From positions 1 through 11,348 of the forward strand of contig JBDIBF010000087.1 of the NCBI GenBank assembly GCA_039812765.1: 11,348 nt of DNA, in the 5' to 3' direction. Source of the DNA: JADJVL01 sp039812765 (GTDB lineage: Bacteria > Acidobacteriota > Holophagae > Holophagales > Holophagaceae). Positions 1-5,377 of the stretch are shown here, in pieces. Each line of letters opens with the position of its first letter. The first letter of the stretch is position 1. Made by a program: the position numbers and the translations under genes. The notes under the pieces are model-generated. The model had not been told where the DNA came from, searched no databases, and saw only the letters and a program-made list of their open reading frames with translations.

Positions 1-809
1 AGGCCGGGCATGGGGATCTCGGTCTCCAGCAGCCCGCCCATGCCGCCGCGCTCCGCGCTGTCGCGGATGGTGCGGGCGTAGGCGGCCTCGGAGGTGGCGT
101 GGGCGATGCGGATGGGCGTGGCCTCCCGGGCGCAGACGCCGATGACGCCCTGGCCCACGGGGATCTCGGAGCCGACCCCCGAGGCCTCGTAGCCGCGGCT
201 CCCCACGGTGTAGAGCACGTCGCGGGCCGCGTCCCGCACCAGCAGCATGGTGTGGTCGAGGTCCAGGCGGTCCCGCAGGCCGTCGAGGAGGGCGTTGACC
301 ATGGCGTCCAGGTCCTGGCAGGCGTCCAGTCCGGCGGTCAGGGCGCGCAGGGCCGCCAGGGGATGGGGCCGCGGCGGCGGCGTCGAGGTGGCGCCGGGGA
401 GCTGCTCGATGTCGAGGATGCGGTAGATGTCCGAGCCCAGAAGCCGGAAGACCCCGGACATCCCCGCGTGGGAGGCGATCCCCGCGAGCTTGGCCTTCAT
501 GGCCTGGAAGAGAGGCCCGTCGGTCTCGGTGCGCAGGTACGCCAGGCTGAGCCGGTACTGGGCGGCGGTGAAGGGCTGGATGAGCAGGAGCTGCACCCGC
601 GGGTTGGCCAGCACGTTGCGCCGGGTCTTGTTGAAGAACTGGTAGGAGAGGGCCACGTGGCCCTCGTCCACGTACTGCACCTGGGAGAGGGGAGTGATGT
701 TCGGGGTGCCGTCCGGGGCGCAGGTGGCCACGTAGCCGGGCACGGCGCCGTCGAAGCAGTCCCGGATGGCGTCGGCCCGCACGGGGCCGGGGTGGGCCTG
801 GAAGCTCAC
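1..809 (-). CDS. FMN-binding split-barrel (PPOX-type) plus GAF domain protein, 3' end outside window
   Basis: Partial gene; about 269 residues are visible and the C-terminus lies beyond base 1. Residues about 8-140 look like a pyridoxamine 5'-phosphate oxidase-type split barrel: a GYVATCAPDGTPNITPLSQV strand pair, then SYQFFNKTRRNVLANPRVQLL, the usual flavin-site region. Residues about 150-260 form a GAF domain (LDACQDLDAMVNALLDGL helix, later IPVGQGVIGVCAREATPIRI). I infer a flavin- or small-ligand-binding sensor whose output domain lies in the missing part; a cyclase, kinase or regulator would be usual, but cannot be seen. The start is GTG at 809-807. It overlaps the TGA of the upstream gene as GTGA and has a GGAGG-type ribosome site 4-5 bases upstream, so the two genes are probably translationally coupled. 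The domain calls are firm; the role is not known. Confidence 0.85.
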   Translation of the reverse strand, partial: MSFQAHPGPVRADAIRDCFDGAVPGYVATCAPDGTPNITPLSQVQYVDEGHVALSYQFFNKTRRNVLANPRVQLLLIQPFTAAQYRLSLAYLRTETDGPLFQAMKAKLAGIASHAGMSGVFRLLGSDIYRILDIEQLPGATSTPPPRPHPLAALRALTAGLDACQDLDAMVNALLDGLRDRLDLDHTMLLVRDAARDVLYTVGSRGYEASGVGSEIPVGQGVIGVCAREATPIRIAHATSEAAYARTIRDSAERGGMGGLLETEIPMPG

Positions 810-1306
810 GCGCCCTCCGGCACGGGATCGCCGGCGCTGAGGCCAGGGGTCTGGACGTAGGCCTCCACGGGGGTGAAGGTGATGGCGGCCAGGTCGTCGT
901 CGGGGCAGGCCATGAAGGTGCGGATGAGGGGCTCGGGATAGCCCAGGGGCACCACCTCCGCCAGGAAGCCCTCGCGATGGATGGCCACGCGCTGCAGCTC
1001 GGAGGGCCCGGCCTGCTCCTCCACCACGCCGTCCCGGCCCTTCACCTGGAGGGCCCGGTGGGTGCTGGGCTCGGTGCAGACCAGGGCCACGTGGCCGTTG
1101 GCCTTCACGTTGCCCAGCAGGCGGCGGGCCTGGCTGCGGGAGAGCACCACCACGAGGCGCTGCTGGTCGGCGGTGAAGTGGACGCCCAGGGCCCGGCTGG
1201 CCTCGGGCAGGTTGTCCGCGTCCCGGCTGGCGACGGTGAGGGCGAGGCCGGCGTGCAGGAAGCCGGCCAGGGTGTCGGCGATGGTCGCGGCGGGGCGGGG
1301 CGTCAT
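806..1306 (-). CDS. Pyridoxamine 5'-phosphate oxidase-type FMN-binding protein
   Basis: 166 residues. A single split-barrel domain fills the protein: an N-terminal helix (ATIADTLAGFLHAG), then strands LALTVASRDADNLPEASRA, LVVVLSRSQARRLLGNVKAN and GHVALVCTEPSTHRALQVKG. The S-x-ARRLLGNVKANGHVAL segment matches the place where such proteins contact FMN phosphate. The substrate is unknown; members include flavin reductases, heme-utilisation proteins and F420 enzymes, and nothing here picks one. ATG at 1306 is preferred over an upstream in-frame ATG at 1396. The 30 extra residues would be low-complexity and Gly/Arg-rich, and would run through the promoter region and into the divergent gene. A GCTACCAT box ends 9 bases before this ATG. 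The gene shares a GTGA overlap with the following split-barrel/GAF gene, so the two are probably an operon and possible partners. Confidence 0.85.
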   Translation of the reverse strand: MTPRPAATIADTLAGFLHAGLALTVASRDADNLPEASRALGVHFTADQQRLVVVLSRSQARRLLGNVKANGHVALVCTEPSTHRALQVKGRDGVVEEQAGPSELQRVAIHREGFLAEVVPLGYPEPLIRTFMACPDDDLAAITFTPVEAYVQTPGLSAGDPVPEGA

Positions 1307-1315
1307 GGGCTTTCC

Positions 1316-1323
1316 ATGGTAGC
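1316..1323 (-). promoter_or_regulatory. Putative -10 box GCTACCAT
   Basis: On the minus strand TACCAT lies 9 bases before the ATG at 1306, which would put the transcript start about 3 bases before the start codon. There is no convincing -35 and only a weak GGAAAG near the start. It belongs to the recurrent GCTANNNT set in this window. Prediction by eye only. Confidence 0.4.
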
Positions 1324-1372
1324 GGAGGCCGCCCCGGCCTCCAGCCCGCCCTTCATCGCCTCCGCGCCTTGG

Positions 1373-1380
1373 GCCACAAT
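1373..1380 (+). promoter_or_regulatory. Putative -10 box GCCACAAT
   Basis: CACAAT ends 5 bases before the ATG at 1386, with a possible TTCATC -35 at 1352-1357 (17-base spacer). Transcription would begin at or next to the start codon. The box is embedded in a short inverted repeat (GGGCCA, CAA, TGGCCC at 1371-1385). No Shine-Dalgarno sequence is present. Confidence 0.35.
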
Positions 1381-1385
1381 GGCCC

Positions 1386-1658
1386 ATGGCCCACAAGCAG
1401 ACCTACGCCGTGATGCTCTTCAAGGAGGCCGTGGAGGCCCTCGGGGAGGCCATCAAGCCCTTCCAGCGCACCGGCCAGTTCGGGGACTTCATCCCCTGCC
1501 TCTCGGTGGACACCAACGGGCCCCTCTGCACCCTGGTGGTGGACAACCGCAGCGAGGGCGCCAACGAGCTGACCGTGGAGCTGCAGATCCCCTACCCCAT
1601 GATCAAGCTCATCGTGGGCTCGGAGGTGGAGGGCCACGCGGGCTTCCATACGTCCTGA
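1386..1658 (+). CDS. Small conserved-looking protein of unknown function
   Basis: 90 residues, not recognised. The sequence alternates helix and strand like a compact soluble domain: an N-terminal amphipathic helix (MLFKEAVEALGEAIKPF, residues 10-26), then strands DFIPCLSVDTNGPLCTLVVDN (34-54) and ELTVELQIPYPMIKLIVGS (61-79). There is no signal peptide, membrane segment or metal-binding cluster; Cys38 and Cys48 are the only cysteines. The coding frame looks real: ordinary residue mix, ends 7 bases before the next gene, same strand. The start has no Shine-Dalgarno site but lies 5 bases after a possible -10 box, so it may be translated leaderless. It is probably cotranscribed with the exported phosphatase downstream, though a cytosolic protein and an exported one need not share a job. 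Confidence 0.72.
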   Translation: MAHKQTYAVMLFKEAVEALGEAIKPFQRTGQFGDFIPCLSVDTNGPLCTLVVDNRSEGANELTVELQIPYPMIKLIVGSEVEGHAGFHTS

Positions 1659-1665
1659 CGCGGCC

Positions 1666-2517
1666 ATGCGCCTTCTCATGCCCCCGCTCCTGGCCGTCGT
1701 CGCGACGGCCTCCGCCGGGGGCCTGTTCCGGTCCCGCACCCCCTACCACGGCGCCTCCGACGCGGTGGTGCGGCCCGGGGAGGCGGTGCTGCTGACGGCC
1801 TTCTTCCGCCACAGCGCGGCGGTGCAGAAGGACCTGGAGCACGCCACCGTCCGTGCGGAATGGGAACGGGACGGGACCTGGCAGCCCCTGGGCGAGGCGC
1901 GCACCGACGAGGCCGGCAAGGCCGTGCTGGCGGCCAAGGCGCCGGACGCGCCCGGCCCCGTGAAGGTGCGCTGGTGGTTCAGGGACCAGCGCGCGGAAGC
2001 GACCCTCTGGGTGGTGAAGGAGGGCCAGGCCGTCACGGTCTTCGACATCGACGGCACGCTGACGCCGTCCGACGGCGAGAACGTAAAGGACTACGCCCGC
2101 CGCCTGCTCCACCGCGCCAAGGCCGAGGGCCCGAAGCTGCGGCCGAACGCCGTCCTCGCGGCGATGAAGGCCTCCAGGGACAGCCTGCCGGTCTTCCTCA
2201 CCGGCCGCCCGCCCTTCCTCGCCCGTCCCACCCGCGAGTGGCTCGCCGCCCATGGATTCCCGGCGGGCATGGTGTTCCTCATGCCCGAAAGCCGCGACGC
2301 GTGGCCCAGCGAAGGGCACGTCGGGCAGGCCAAGCTCGCGCGGCTGAAGGAACTCCAGGCCAAGGGACTGAGGATCATGCGGGCCTACGGGAACGCCACG
2401 ACGGACATCTCGGCCTACGAAGGGGCCGGCGTGGACAAGGCCCAGACCTTCATCCTCGGCAAGCACGGCGGCGAGCGCGGGACGGTGAAGGCGGGGGAAG
2501 GTTACCCCGGGGAGTGA
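1666..2517 (+). CDS. Exported HAD-superfamily phosphatase, LNS2/lipin type
   Basis: 283 residues. A short N-terminal hydrophobic stretch (LLMPPLLAVVATASAGG) looks like a signal peptide. Residues about 25-118 look like a beta-sandwich (Ig-like) domain ending in RAEATLWVV. Residues 122-283 are a HAD phosphatase domain: motif I FDIDGT (Asp127 and Asp129, nucleophile and acid/base), motif II FLTGRP (Thr179), a likely motif III Lys223, and YGNATTDISAY (Asp247) as the metal-binding motif IV. The DIDGT, TGRP and YGNA-D-AY set is that of the LNS2 domain of lipins, which dephosphorylate phosphatidic acid. I infer a secreted or periplasmic phosphatase; the substrate (phosphatidate, a lysolipid phosphate or another phosphoester) cannot be read from the sequence. 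It starts 7 bases after the small gene at 1386-1658, an operon-like arrangement. Confidence 0.85.
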   Translation: MRLLMPPLLAVVATASAGGLFRSRTPYHGASDAVVRPGEAVLLTAFFRHSAAVQKDLEHATVRAEWERDGTWQPLGEARTDEAGKAVLAAKAPDAPGPVKVRWWFRDQRAEATLWVVKEGQAVTVFDIDGTLTPSDGENVKDYARRLLHRAKAEGPKLRPNAVLAAMKASRDSLPVFLTGRPPFLARPTREWLAAHGFPAGMVFLMPESRDAWPSEGHVGQAKLARLKELQAKGLRIMRAYGNATTDISAYEGAGVDKAQTFILGKHGGERGTVKAGEGYPGE

Positions 2518-2540
2518 TCCCCCCAGCCGGCGTGCAAACA

Positions 2541-2560
2541 GGCTCGGACGCGGACGAGCC
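2541..2560. terminator. Possible weak terminator hairpin after the phosphatase gene
   Basis: GGCTCG and CGAGCC form a 6-bp stem with an 8-base loop, 24 bases after the TGA at 2515-2517. No T-tract follows, so its terminator role is doubtful. Confidence 0.3.
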
Positions 2561-2594
2561 AATGACGCCCCCGGGCCCTCGGTCGCGGGAAGAG

Positions 2595-2647
2595 CACCCT
2601 TTCATGCTTCGGTTCGCGTTCTTTGCGAATCGAAGCAGGGAAGGGTG
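2595..2647. repeat. 53-base imperfect inverted repeat (hairpin 1)
   Basis: Outer arms CACCCTT (2595-2601) and AAGGGTG (2641-2647) pair perfectly. After a 3x3 internal loop, inner arms TGCTTCGGTTCGC (2605-2617) and GCGAATCGAAGCA (2625-2637) pair along 13 bp with one G-U wobble, leaving a 7-base loop. There is no T-tract. It may act as a bidirectional terminator or be a REP/MITE-like palindrome. Confidence 0.75.
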
Positions 2648-2798
2648 CCGCCAAGCGAAGCGCGGCAGGTCGGGGCGGTCGGCTTCGGGGCGACGACGGG
2701 ATGGGAGAGGACGGAAGGTCGGGGTTGACGTCGTCCCACCCTTGGCACGCGCTCGGAACGGGACACGGTTCATGGTCCTGCCGCGCTGTCGCTTGGCC

Positions 2799-2847
2799 GC
2801 ATGCGTGTCCGCCGCGGCGAAAGGGCCGCCGCGGTGGACGCGCATGC
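2799..2847. repeat. 49-base inverted repeat (hairpin 2)
   Basis: Arms at 2799-2819 and 2827-2847 pair over 21 positions. The only two non-Watson-Crick positions are G-U wobbles in RNA, and the loop is 7 bases. Each outer end carries GCATGC. A stem this long is unlikely by chance even at this GC content. There is no U-tract. Confidence 0.75.
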
Positions 2848-2853
2848 CTTTGG

Positions 2854-2899
2854 AAGGTCAAAGGCAAGGTCAACTTCGAAGGTCAACACCGAAGGTCAA
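2854..2899. repeat. Four AAGGTCAA direct repeats
   Basis: Identical copies lie at 2854-2861, 2866-2873, 2879-2886 and 2892-2899, with periods of 12, 13 and 13 bases; a degenerate CGTCCAAC follows at 2900-2907. Copies 2-4 extend to AAGGTCAAC and copies 3-4 to CGAAGGTCAAC. The period is close to one helical turn plus 2 bases. The copies sit just outside hairpin 2 and 38 bases before the stop codon of the convergent gene. Confidence 0.7.
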
Positions 2900-2936
2900 C
2901 GTCCAACCCGAGGGCGGGCTGGAATCCGCCACCGGC

Positions 2937-3644
2937 CTAATCCGCCCGCCAGAAGAACAGCCCCGTGAGCCGCTTCTCCCGGTGCTCCTTCCCGAAGTAC
3001 CCGGTCGCGCTGTGCACCAGATCCGCGCGGTACACGATGAGCCGGTTGAAGGCGTTGGCGATGACGAGGTCCTCGTGCCAGGCGTTGAGGGGCATCTTCG
3101 ATTGGCCCAGGGCCTCGGTGAGGTTGTAGCAGTTCGAGGGGCAGAAGTTGCCGGACAGCGCGCCATTGGGCATGCGCAGGCGGTAGAAGCTGGTGCCGCT
3201 CCGGGGCAGGGGCCGGGGCGTGAGGTAGAGGACGCCGGCGAACTGGGCGAGGCGGCGGGAATCGGTGTGGGGCCGCGGGCCGCTGTCGGCGGCCCCCACG
3301 AGCTGGGCGTTGTTGTGGCTGAGGTCGGCATTGCTCGGGTCCGGCGAGGGAGGCTGCCAGAGCCGCTTGGCCTTCGTCACCTTCAGCACCCAGGCCTCGA
3401 TCGGCGCCAGCTCCTCGGGGGTCAGCGCGTTCGGCGAGCGCATGCCCGGCCACATCTCCGCGCGCTTGGGCAGGCCCCAGGTCCAGGCCTCCTCCGGCCG
3501 CGCATAGAGGCGCTCGCTCACCTCCTTCGCGTTGGGCAGCGCGTCCTCCAGGATCCAGTAGTCCCGGCCCTCCTCCAGCTTGCGGTAGGGGAGGGTCGGA
3601 GCCTTGGGGGCGGGCGGGCCGGGGCGGCGGGGCGGGAGGGCCAT
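2937..3644 (-). CDS. DUF6445 / 2OG-Fe(II) oxygenase-like protein
   Basis: 235 residues. The core RPHTDSRRLAQFAGVLYL (Pro125, His126, Asp128) followed by SGTSFYRLR (149-157) and NRLIVYRADLVHSATGYFG (200-218, His211) has the order seen in double-stranded beta-helix 2OG-Fe(II) dioxygenases: an HxD pair, then a distal His. It particularly resembles the DUF6445 family. A conserved Arg near 222 or 225 could bind 2-oxoglutarate. There is no signal peptide, so it is probably cytosolic; the substrate is unknown. The start is ATG at 3644. Upstream in-frame ATGs up to 3899 would add an Arg-rich tail that reads through the divergent gene, so I reject them. The -10-like GCTACGGT ends 6 bases before this ATG and there is no well-spaced Shine-Dalgarno site, hence a probable leaderless message. 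Family call moderately sure. Confidence 0.75.
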   Translation of the reverse strand: MALPPRRPGPPAPKAPTLPYRKLEEGRDYWILEDALPNAKEVSERLYARPEEAWTWGLPKRAEMWPGMRSPNALTPEELAPIEAWVLKVTKAKRLWQPPSPDPSNADLSHNNAQLVGAADSGPRPHTDSRRLAQFAGVLYLTPRPLPRSGTSFYRLRMPNGALSGNFCPSNCYNLTEALGQSKMPLNAWHEDLVIANAFNRLIVYRADLVHSATGYFGKEHREKRLTGLFFWRAD

Positions 3645-3650
3645 CCCTCG

Positions 3651-3658
3651 ACCGTAGC
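3651..3658 (-). promoter_or_regulatory. Putative -10 box GCTACGGT
   Basis: On the minus strand it ends 6 bases before the ATG at 3644, so transcription would start at or beside the start codon. It forms half of a GTAGC-CCCCC-GCTAC inverted repeat with the -10 box of the divergent gene. Confidence 0.4.
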
Positions 3659-3663
3659 CCCCC

Positions 3664-3671
3664 GCTACACT
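3664..3671 (+). promoter_or_regulatory. Putative -10 box GCTACACT
   Basis: TACACT at 3666-3671 lies 13 bases before a TTG and 19 bases before the preferred GTG start at 3691. No good -35 is visible. The two divergent -10 boxes here are only 5 bases apart, so the promoters overlap and may exclude each other. Confidence 0.4.
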
Positions 3672-3690
3672 GGCGGCAATCCGGTTGCCC

Positions 3691-4110
3691 GTGCGCCTCG
3701 TCTTCCGCTTCCTCTTCTCCGCCCTCGGCCTCCTCGTGGCGGCCACGCTGGTGCCCGGCATCACCCACGGCGCCTTCCTGGACGTGTTCCTCGTGGCCAT
3801 CCTCCTCGGGGCCCTGAACGCCACCCTGGGGATGCTCCTGAAGTGGGTCACCCTGCTGCCCAACGCCTGCTCCTTCGGCTGCCTCAGCCTCTTCATCAAC
3901 GGCCTCGTCTTCTGGGCCGCCGGCGCCCTGGCTTCGCGCCTGGGCCTGGGCTTCCACGTCTCCGGGTTCTGGGCGGGCTTCTTCGGGGCCCTCGTCTCCA
4001 GCTTCGTCGCCTGGATCCTGGACCGGGTCTTCTTCGGGGACCCGCGGAACCCGGCGCCGCCCCGGGGCGGCCGCGGCGGCGGGGACGTGATCGAAGGAGA
4101 GCTCGCCTAG
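3691..4110 (+). CDS. YvlD-type (phage holin 4 superfamily) small membrane protein
   Basis: 139 residues from GTG 3691. Four hydrophobic segments follow one another: about 5-22 (FRFLFSALGLLVAATLVPGI), 28-50 (FLDVFLVAILLGALNATLGMLL), 60-82 and 90-113, then a charged Gly/Arg-rich tail. The LVPGI ending of the first helix and the LLGALNATLG segment of the second are typical of the YvlD/Phage_holin_4_2 family. These are widespread inner-membrane proteins; despite the name most are not prophage genes, and there are no phage genes nearby. An in-frame TTG at 3685 would add two residues; GTG is preferred because homologues begin with M-R-L/W. The transporter gene begins 19 bases after its TAG. Molecular function is not known. 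Confidence 0.82.
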   Translation: MRLVFRFLFSALGLLVAATLVPGITHGAFLDVFLVAILLGALNATLGMLLKWVTLLPNACSFGCLSLFINGLVFWAAGALASRLGLGFHVSGFWAGFFGALVSSFVAWILDRVFFGDPRNPAPPRGGRGGGDVIEGELA

Positions 4111-4116
4111 GCTCTT

Positions 4117-4124
4117 GCTAGCAT
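4117..4124 (+). promoter_or_regulatory. Putative extended -10 box TTGCTAGCAT
   Basis: TGC precedes TAGCAT (4119-4124), an extended -10 form, and the ATG at 4130 follows after 5 bases. The transcript would begin at about the A of the start codon. This may be an internal promoter for the transporter and acyltransferase genes, independent of the YvlD gene. Confidence 0.4.
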
Positions 4125-4129
4125 GGGCG

Positions 4130-5377
4130 ATGCCCCTCGCCAGCCGGATGGCCCAGGCCCAGCGCCTGCTGGTGCTCTTCACGAGCATCAACATGCTGAA
4201 CTACCTGGACCGCTACGTGGTGGCGGCGGTGCTGGAGCCCATGGGGAAGGAGCTGGCCCTCACCGACGCGCAATTGGGCCGCCTGCCCTTCGTGTTCGTC
4301 GTCGTCTACATGGTGGCGGCGCCGGTCTTCGGCTGGCTGGCGGACCGCCATCCCCGGCCGCGGCTGGTGGCCTTCGGCGTCGGCCTCTGGAGCCTGGCCA
4401 CCGTGGGCGCGGCCTTCGTGCATTCCTACCCGGCCCTCCTGGCCACCCGCTCCCTCGTGGGGGTGGGCGAGGCGGCCTACGCGACCCTCGGCCCCGCCAT
4501 CCTCAGCGACGTGATCCCCGAGGACGAGCGGGCCGCGAAATTCACCTGGTTCTACCTGGCCATCCCCGTGGGCAGCGCTTTCGGCTACGGGCTGGGAGGG
4601 CTCGTGGCCCAGCAGTGGGGCTGGCGCGCGGCTTTCCTCGTCGCGGGCCTGCCGGGCCTCCTCTTCGCCGCGCGCATGCTGCGCCTCGCCGACCCGCCCC
4701 GGGGGCGGATGGACAAGGTGCACGACCTGGAGGCCGGCGCGCCCCTCGCGGACCGACTCAAGGCCATCGTCGCCAACCGCGTGTGGCTGGCCTGCACCGC
4801 CAGCTACGTGGCCTACACCTTTGCCATGGGGGCCCTGTCCCACTGGGGACCGACCCTCCTGCAGCGCCGCTTCGCCGTCAGCACCGGCACCGCCGGCACC
4901 GTCTTCGGCGGCATCGCGGTGGTGACGGGCATCCTGGGCACCTTTGCCGGGGGCACCCTCACCGGCAGGCTGCAGGCCCGCTGGCCCGACGCCGGCGTGT
5001 GGCTCAGCGCCCTGACCCTGCTGGCCGCGGCGCCCGTCACGGCCTGGGCCCTCCACGCCGGGAGCCTCGGCCTCGCCTACGGCCTCTTCTTCGCGTCCAT
5101 GCTCCTGCTTTTCGTGAACACGAGCCCCGTGAACGCCCTCACCGTCAGCAGCCTGCCGGCCTCGGTGCGGGCCACCGGCGTGGCCCTGAACGTCTTCCTC
5201 ATCCACTTCCTGGGGGACGCCATCAGCCCCGAGCTGGCGGGCCGGCGCAGCGAAGCGGCGCTGGCCTCGGGTTCGTCCCACGGCGACGCCCTGGCGGCGG
5301 GCATGTCCGTGGCGATCCCGGCCATCCTGCTCGCGGGCCTGGCGCTGCTGGCGGCCCGCCGGAGCCGGGCCGCGTGA
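4130..5377 (+). CDS. Spinster-type major facilitator superfamily transporter
   Basis: 415 residues with about 12 hydrophobic segments. NYLDRYVVAAVLEPMGKELA (24-43) in the first helix, the MFS motif A GWLADRHPRPR (68-78) and RSLVGVGEAAY (107-117, with the charged Glu114 and Arg107) are the marks of the Spinster (Spns) branch. Eukaryotic Spns proteins export sphingosine-1-phosphate or lysophospholipids; bacterial members are mostly of unknown substrate. ATG 4130 is chosen over TTG 4115, which has no ribosome site, because a -10-like box ends 5 bases upstream of it; ATG 4148 is also possible. The stop codon overlaps the start of the acyltransferase gene as GTGA. With that neighbour a lysolipid or fatty-acyl substrate is attractive but unproven. 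Confidence 0.88.
   Translation: MPLASRMAQAQRLLVLFTSINMLNYLDRYVVAAVLEPMGKELALTDAQLGRLPFVFVVVYMVAAPVFGWLADRHPRPRLVAFGVGLWSLATVGAAFVHSYPALLATRSLVGVGEAAYATLGPAILSDVIPEDERAAKFTWFYLAIPVGSAFGYGLGGLVAQQWGWRAAFLVAGLPGLLFAARMLRLADPPRGRMDKVHDLEAGAPLADRLKAIVANRVWLACTASYVAYTFAMGALSHWGPTLLQRRFAVSTGTAGTVFGGIAVVTGILGTFAGGTLTGRLQARWPDAGVWLSALTLLAAAPVTAWALHAGSLGLAYGLFFASMLLLFVNTSPVNALTVSSLPASVRATGVALNVFLIHFLGDAISPELAGRRSEAALASGSSHGDALAAGMSVAIPAILLAGLALLAARRSRAA

Larger units (their letters stand above)
2518..2936. other. Structured non-coding region between convergent genes
   Basis: No credible gene is present. The minus-strand open frames at 2450-2845 and 2502-2873 are Arg/Pro-rich, match no family I know and run into the phosphatase gene or its stop codon. 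The stretch holds a GGCTCG/CGAGCC hairpin (2541-2560), two long near-perfect hairpins (2595-2647 and 2799-2847), a smaller TGCCGC/GCGGCA hairpin (2646-2667) and four AAGGTCAA direct repeats (2854-2899). This much structure is far more than convergent terminators need. It could be a repetitive intergenic element, the remains of a small mobile element, or a structured RNA. Confidence 0.6.

Noticed and set aside
2450..2873. Minus-strand open frames in the 2518-2936 block
   Set aside because: Arg/Pro/Ser-rich, no recognisable domain, no ribosome site, and they run through both hairpin arms; explained better by GC-rich sequence lacking stop codons.
2854..2907. CRISPR-like array
   Set aside because: Repeats are only 8-11 bases and spacers 4-5 bases, far below CRISPR sizes, and there are no cas genes.
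3645..3899. N-terminal extension of the oxygenase-like protein to ATG 3899
   Set aside because: It would run antisense through the YvlD gene and past both promoters, adding an Arg-rich tail.
3691..4110. Prophage holin
   Set aside because: The holin name comes from the superfamily; there are no lysis, tail or integrase genes nearby, and YvlD-type proteins are ordinary chromosomal membrane proteins.
1860..4121. 753-codon plus-strand open frame spanning several genes
   Set aside because: It crosses the phosphatase, the non-coding block, the antisense of the oxygenase-like gene and the YvlD gene; the composition is non-protein-like.
4118..5281. Minus-strand open frame opposite the Spinster transporter
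   Set aside because: Low-complexity Gly/His/Glu translation typical of high-GC antisense frames; the plus frame has clear MFS motifs.
4123..5373. In-frame 5' extension of the acyltransferase, as if a transporter-region fusion of 837 residues
   Set aside because: The extension is the +1 shadow of the transporter gene (Pro/Gly/Arg-rich). The GTG at 5374 with GGAG upstream is the natural start, so this is not a fusion protein.
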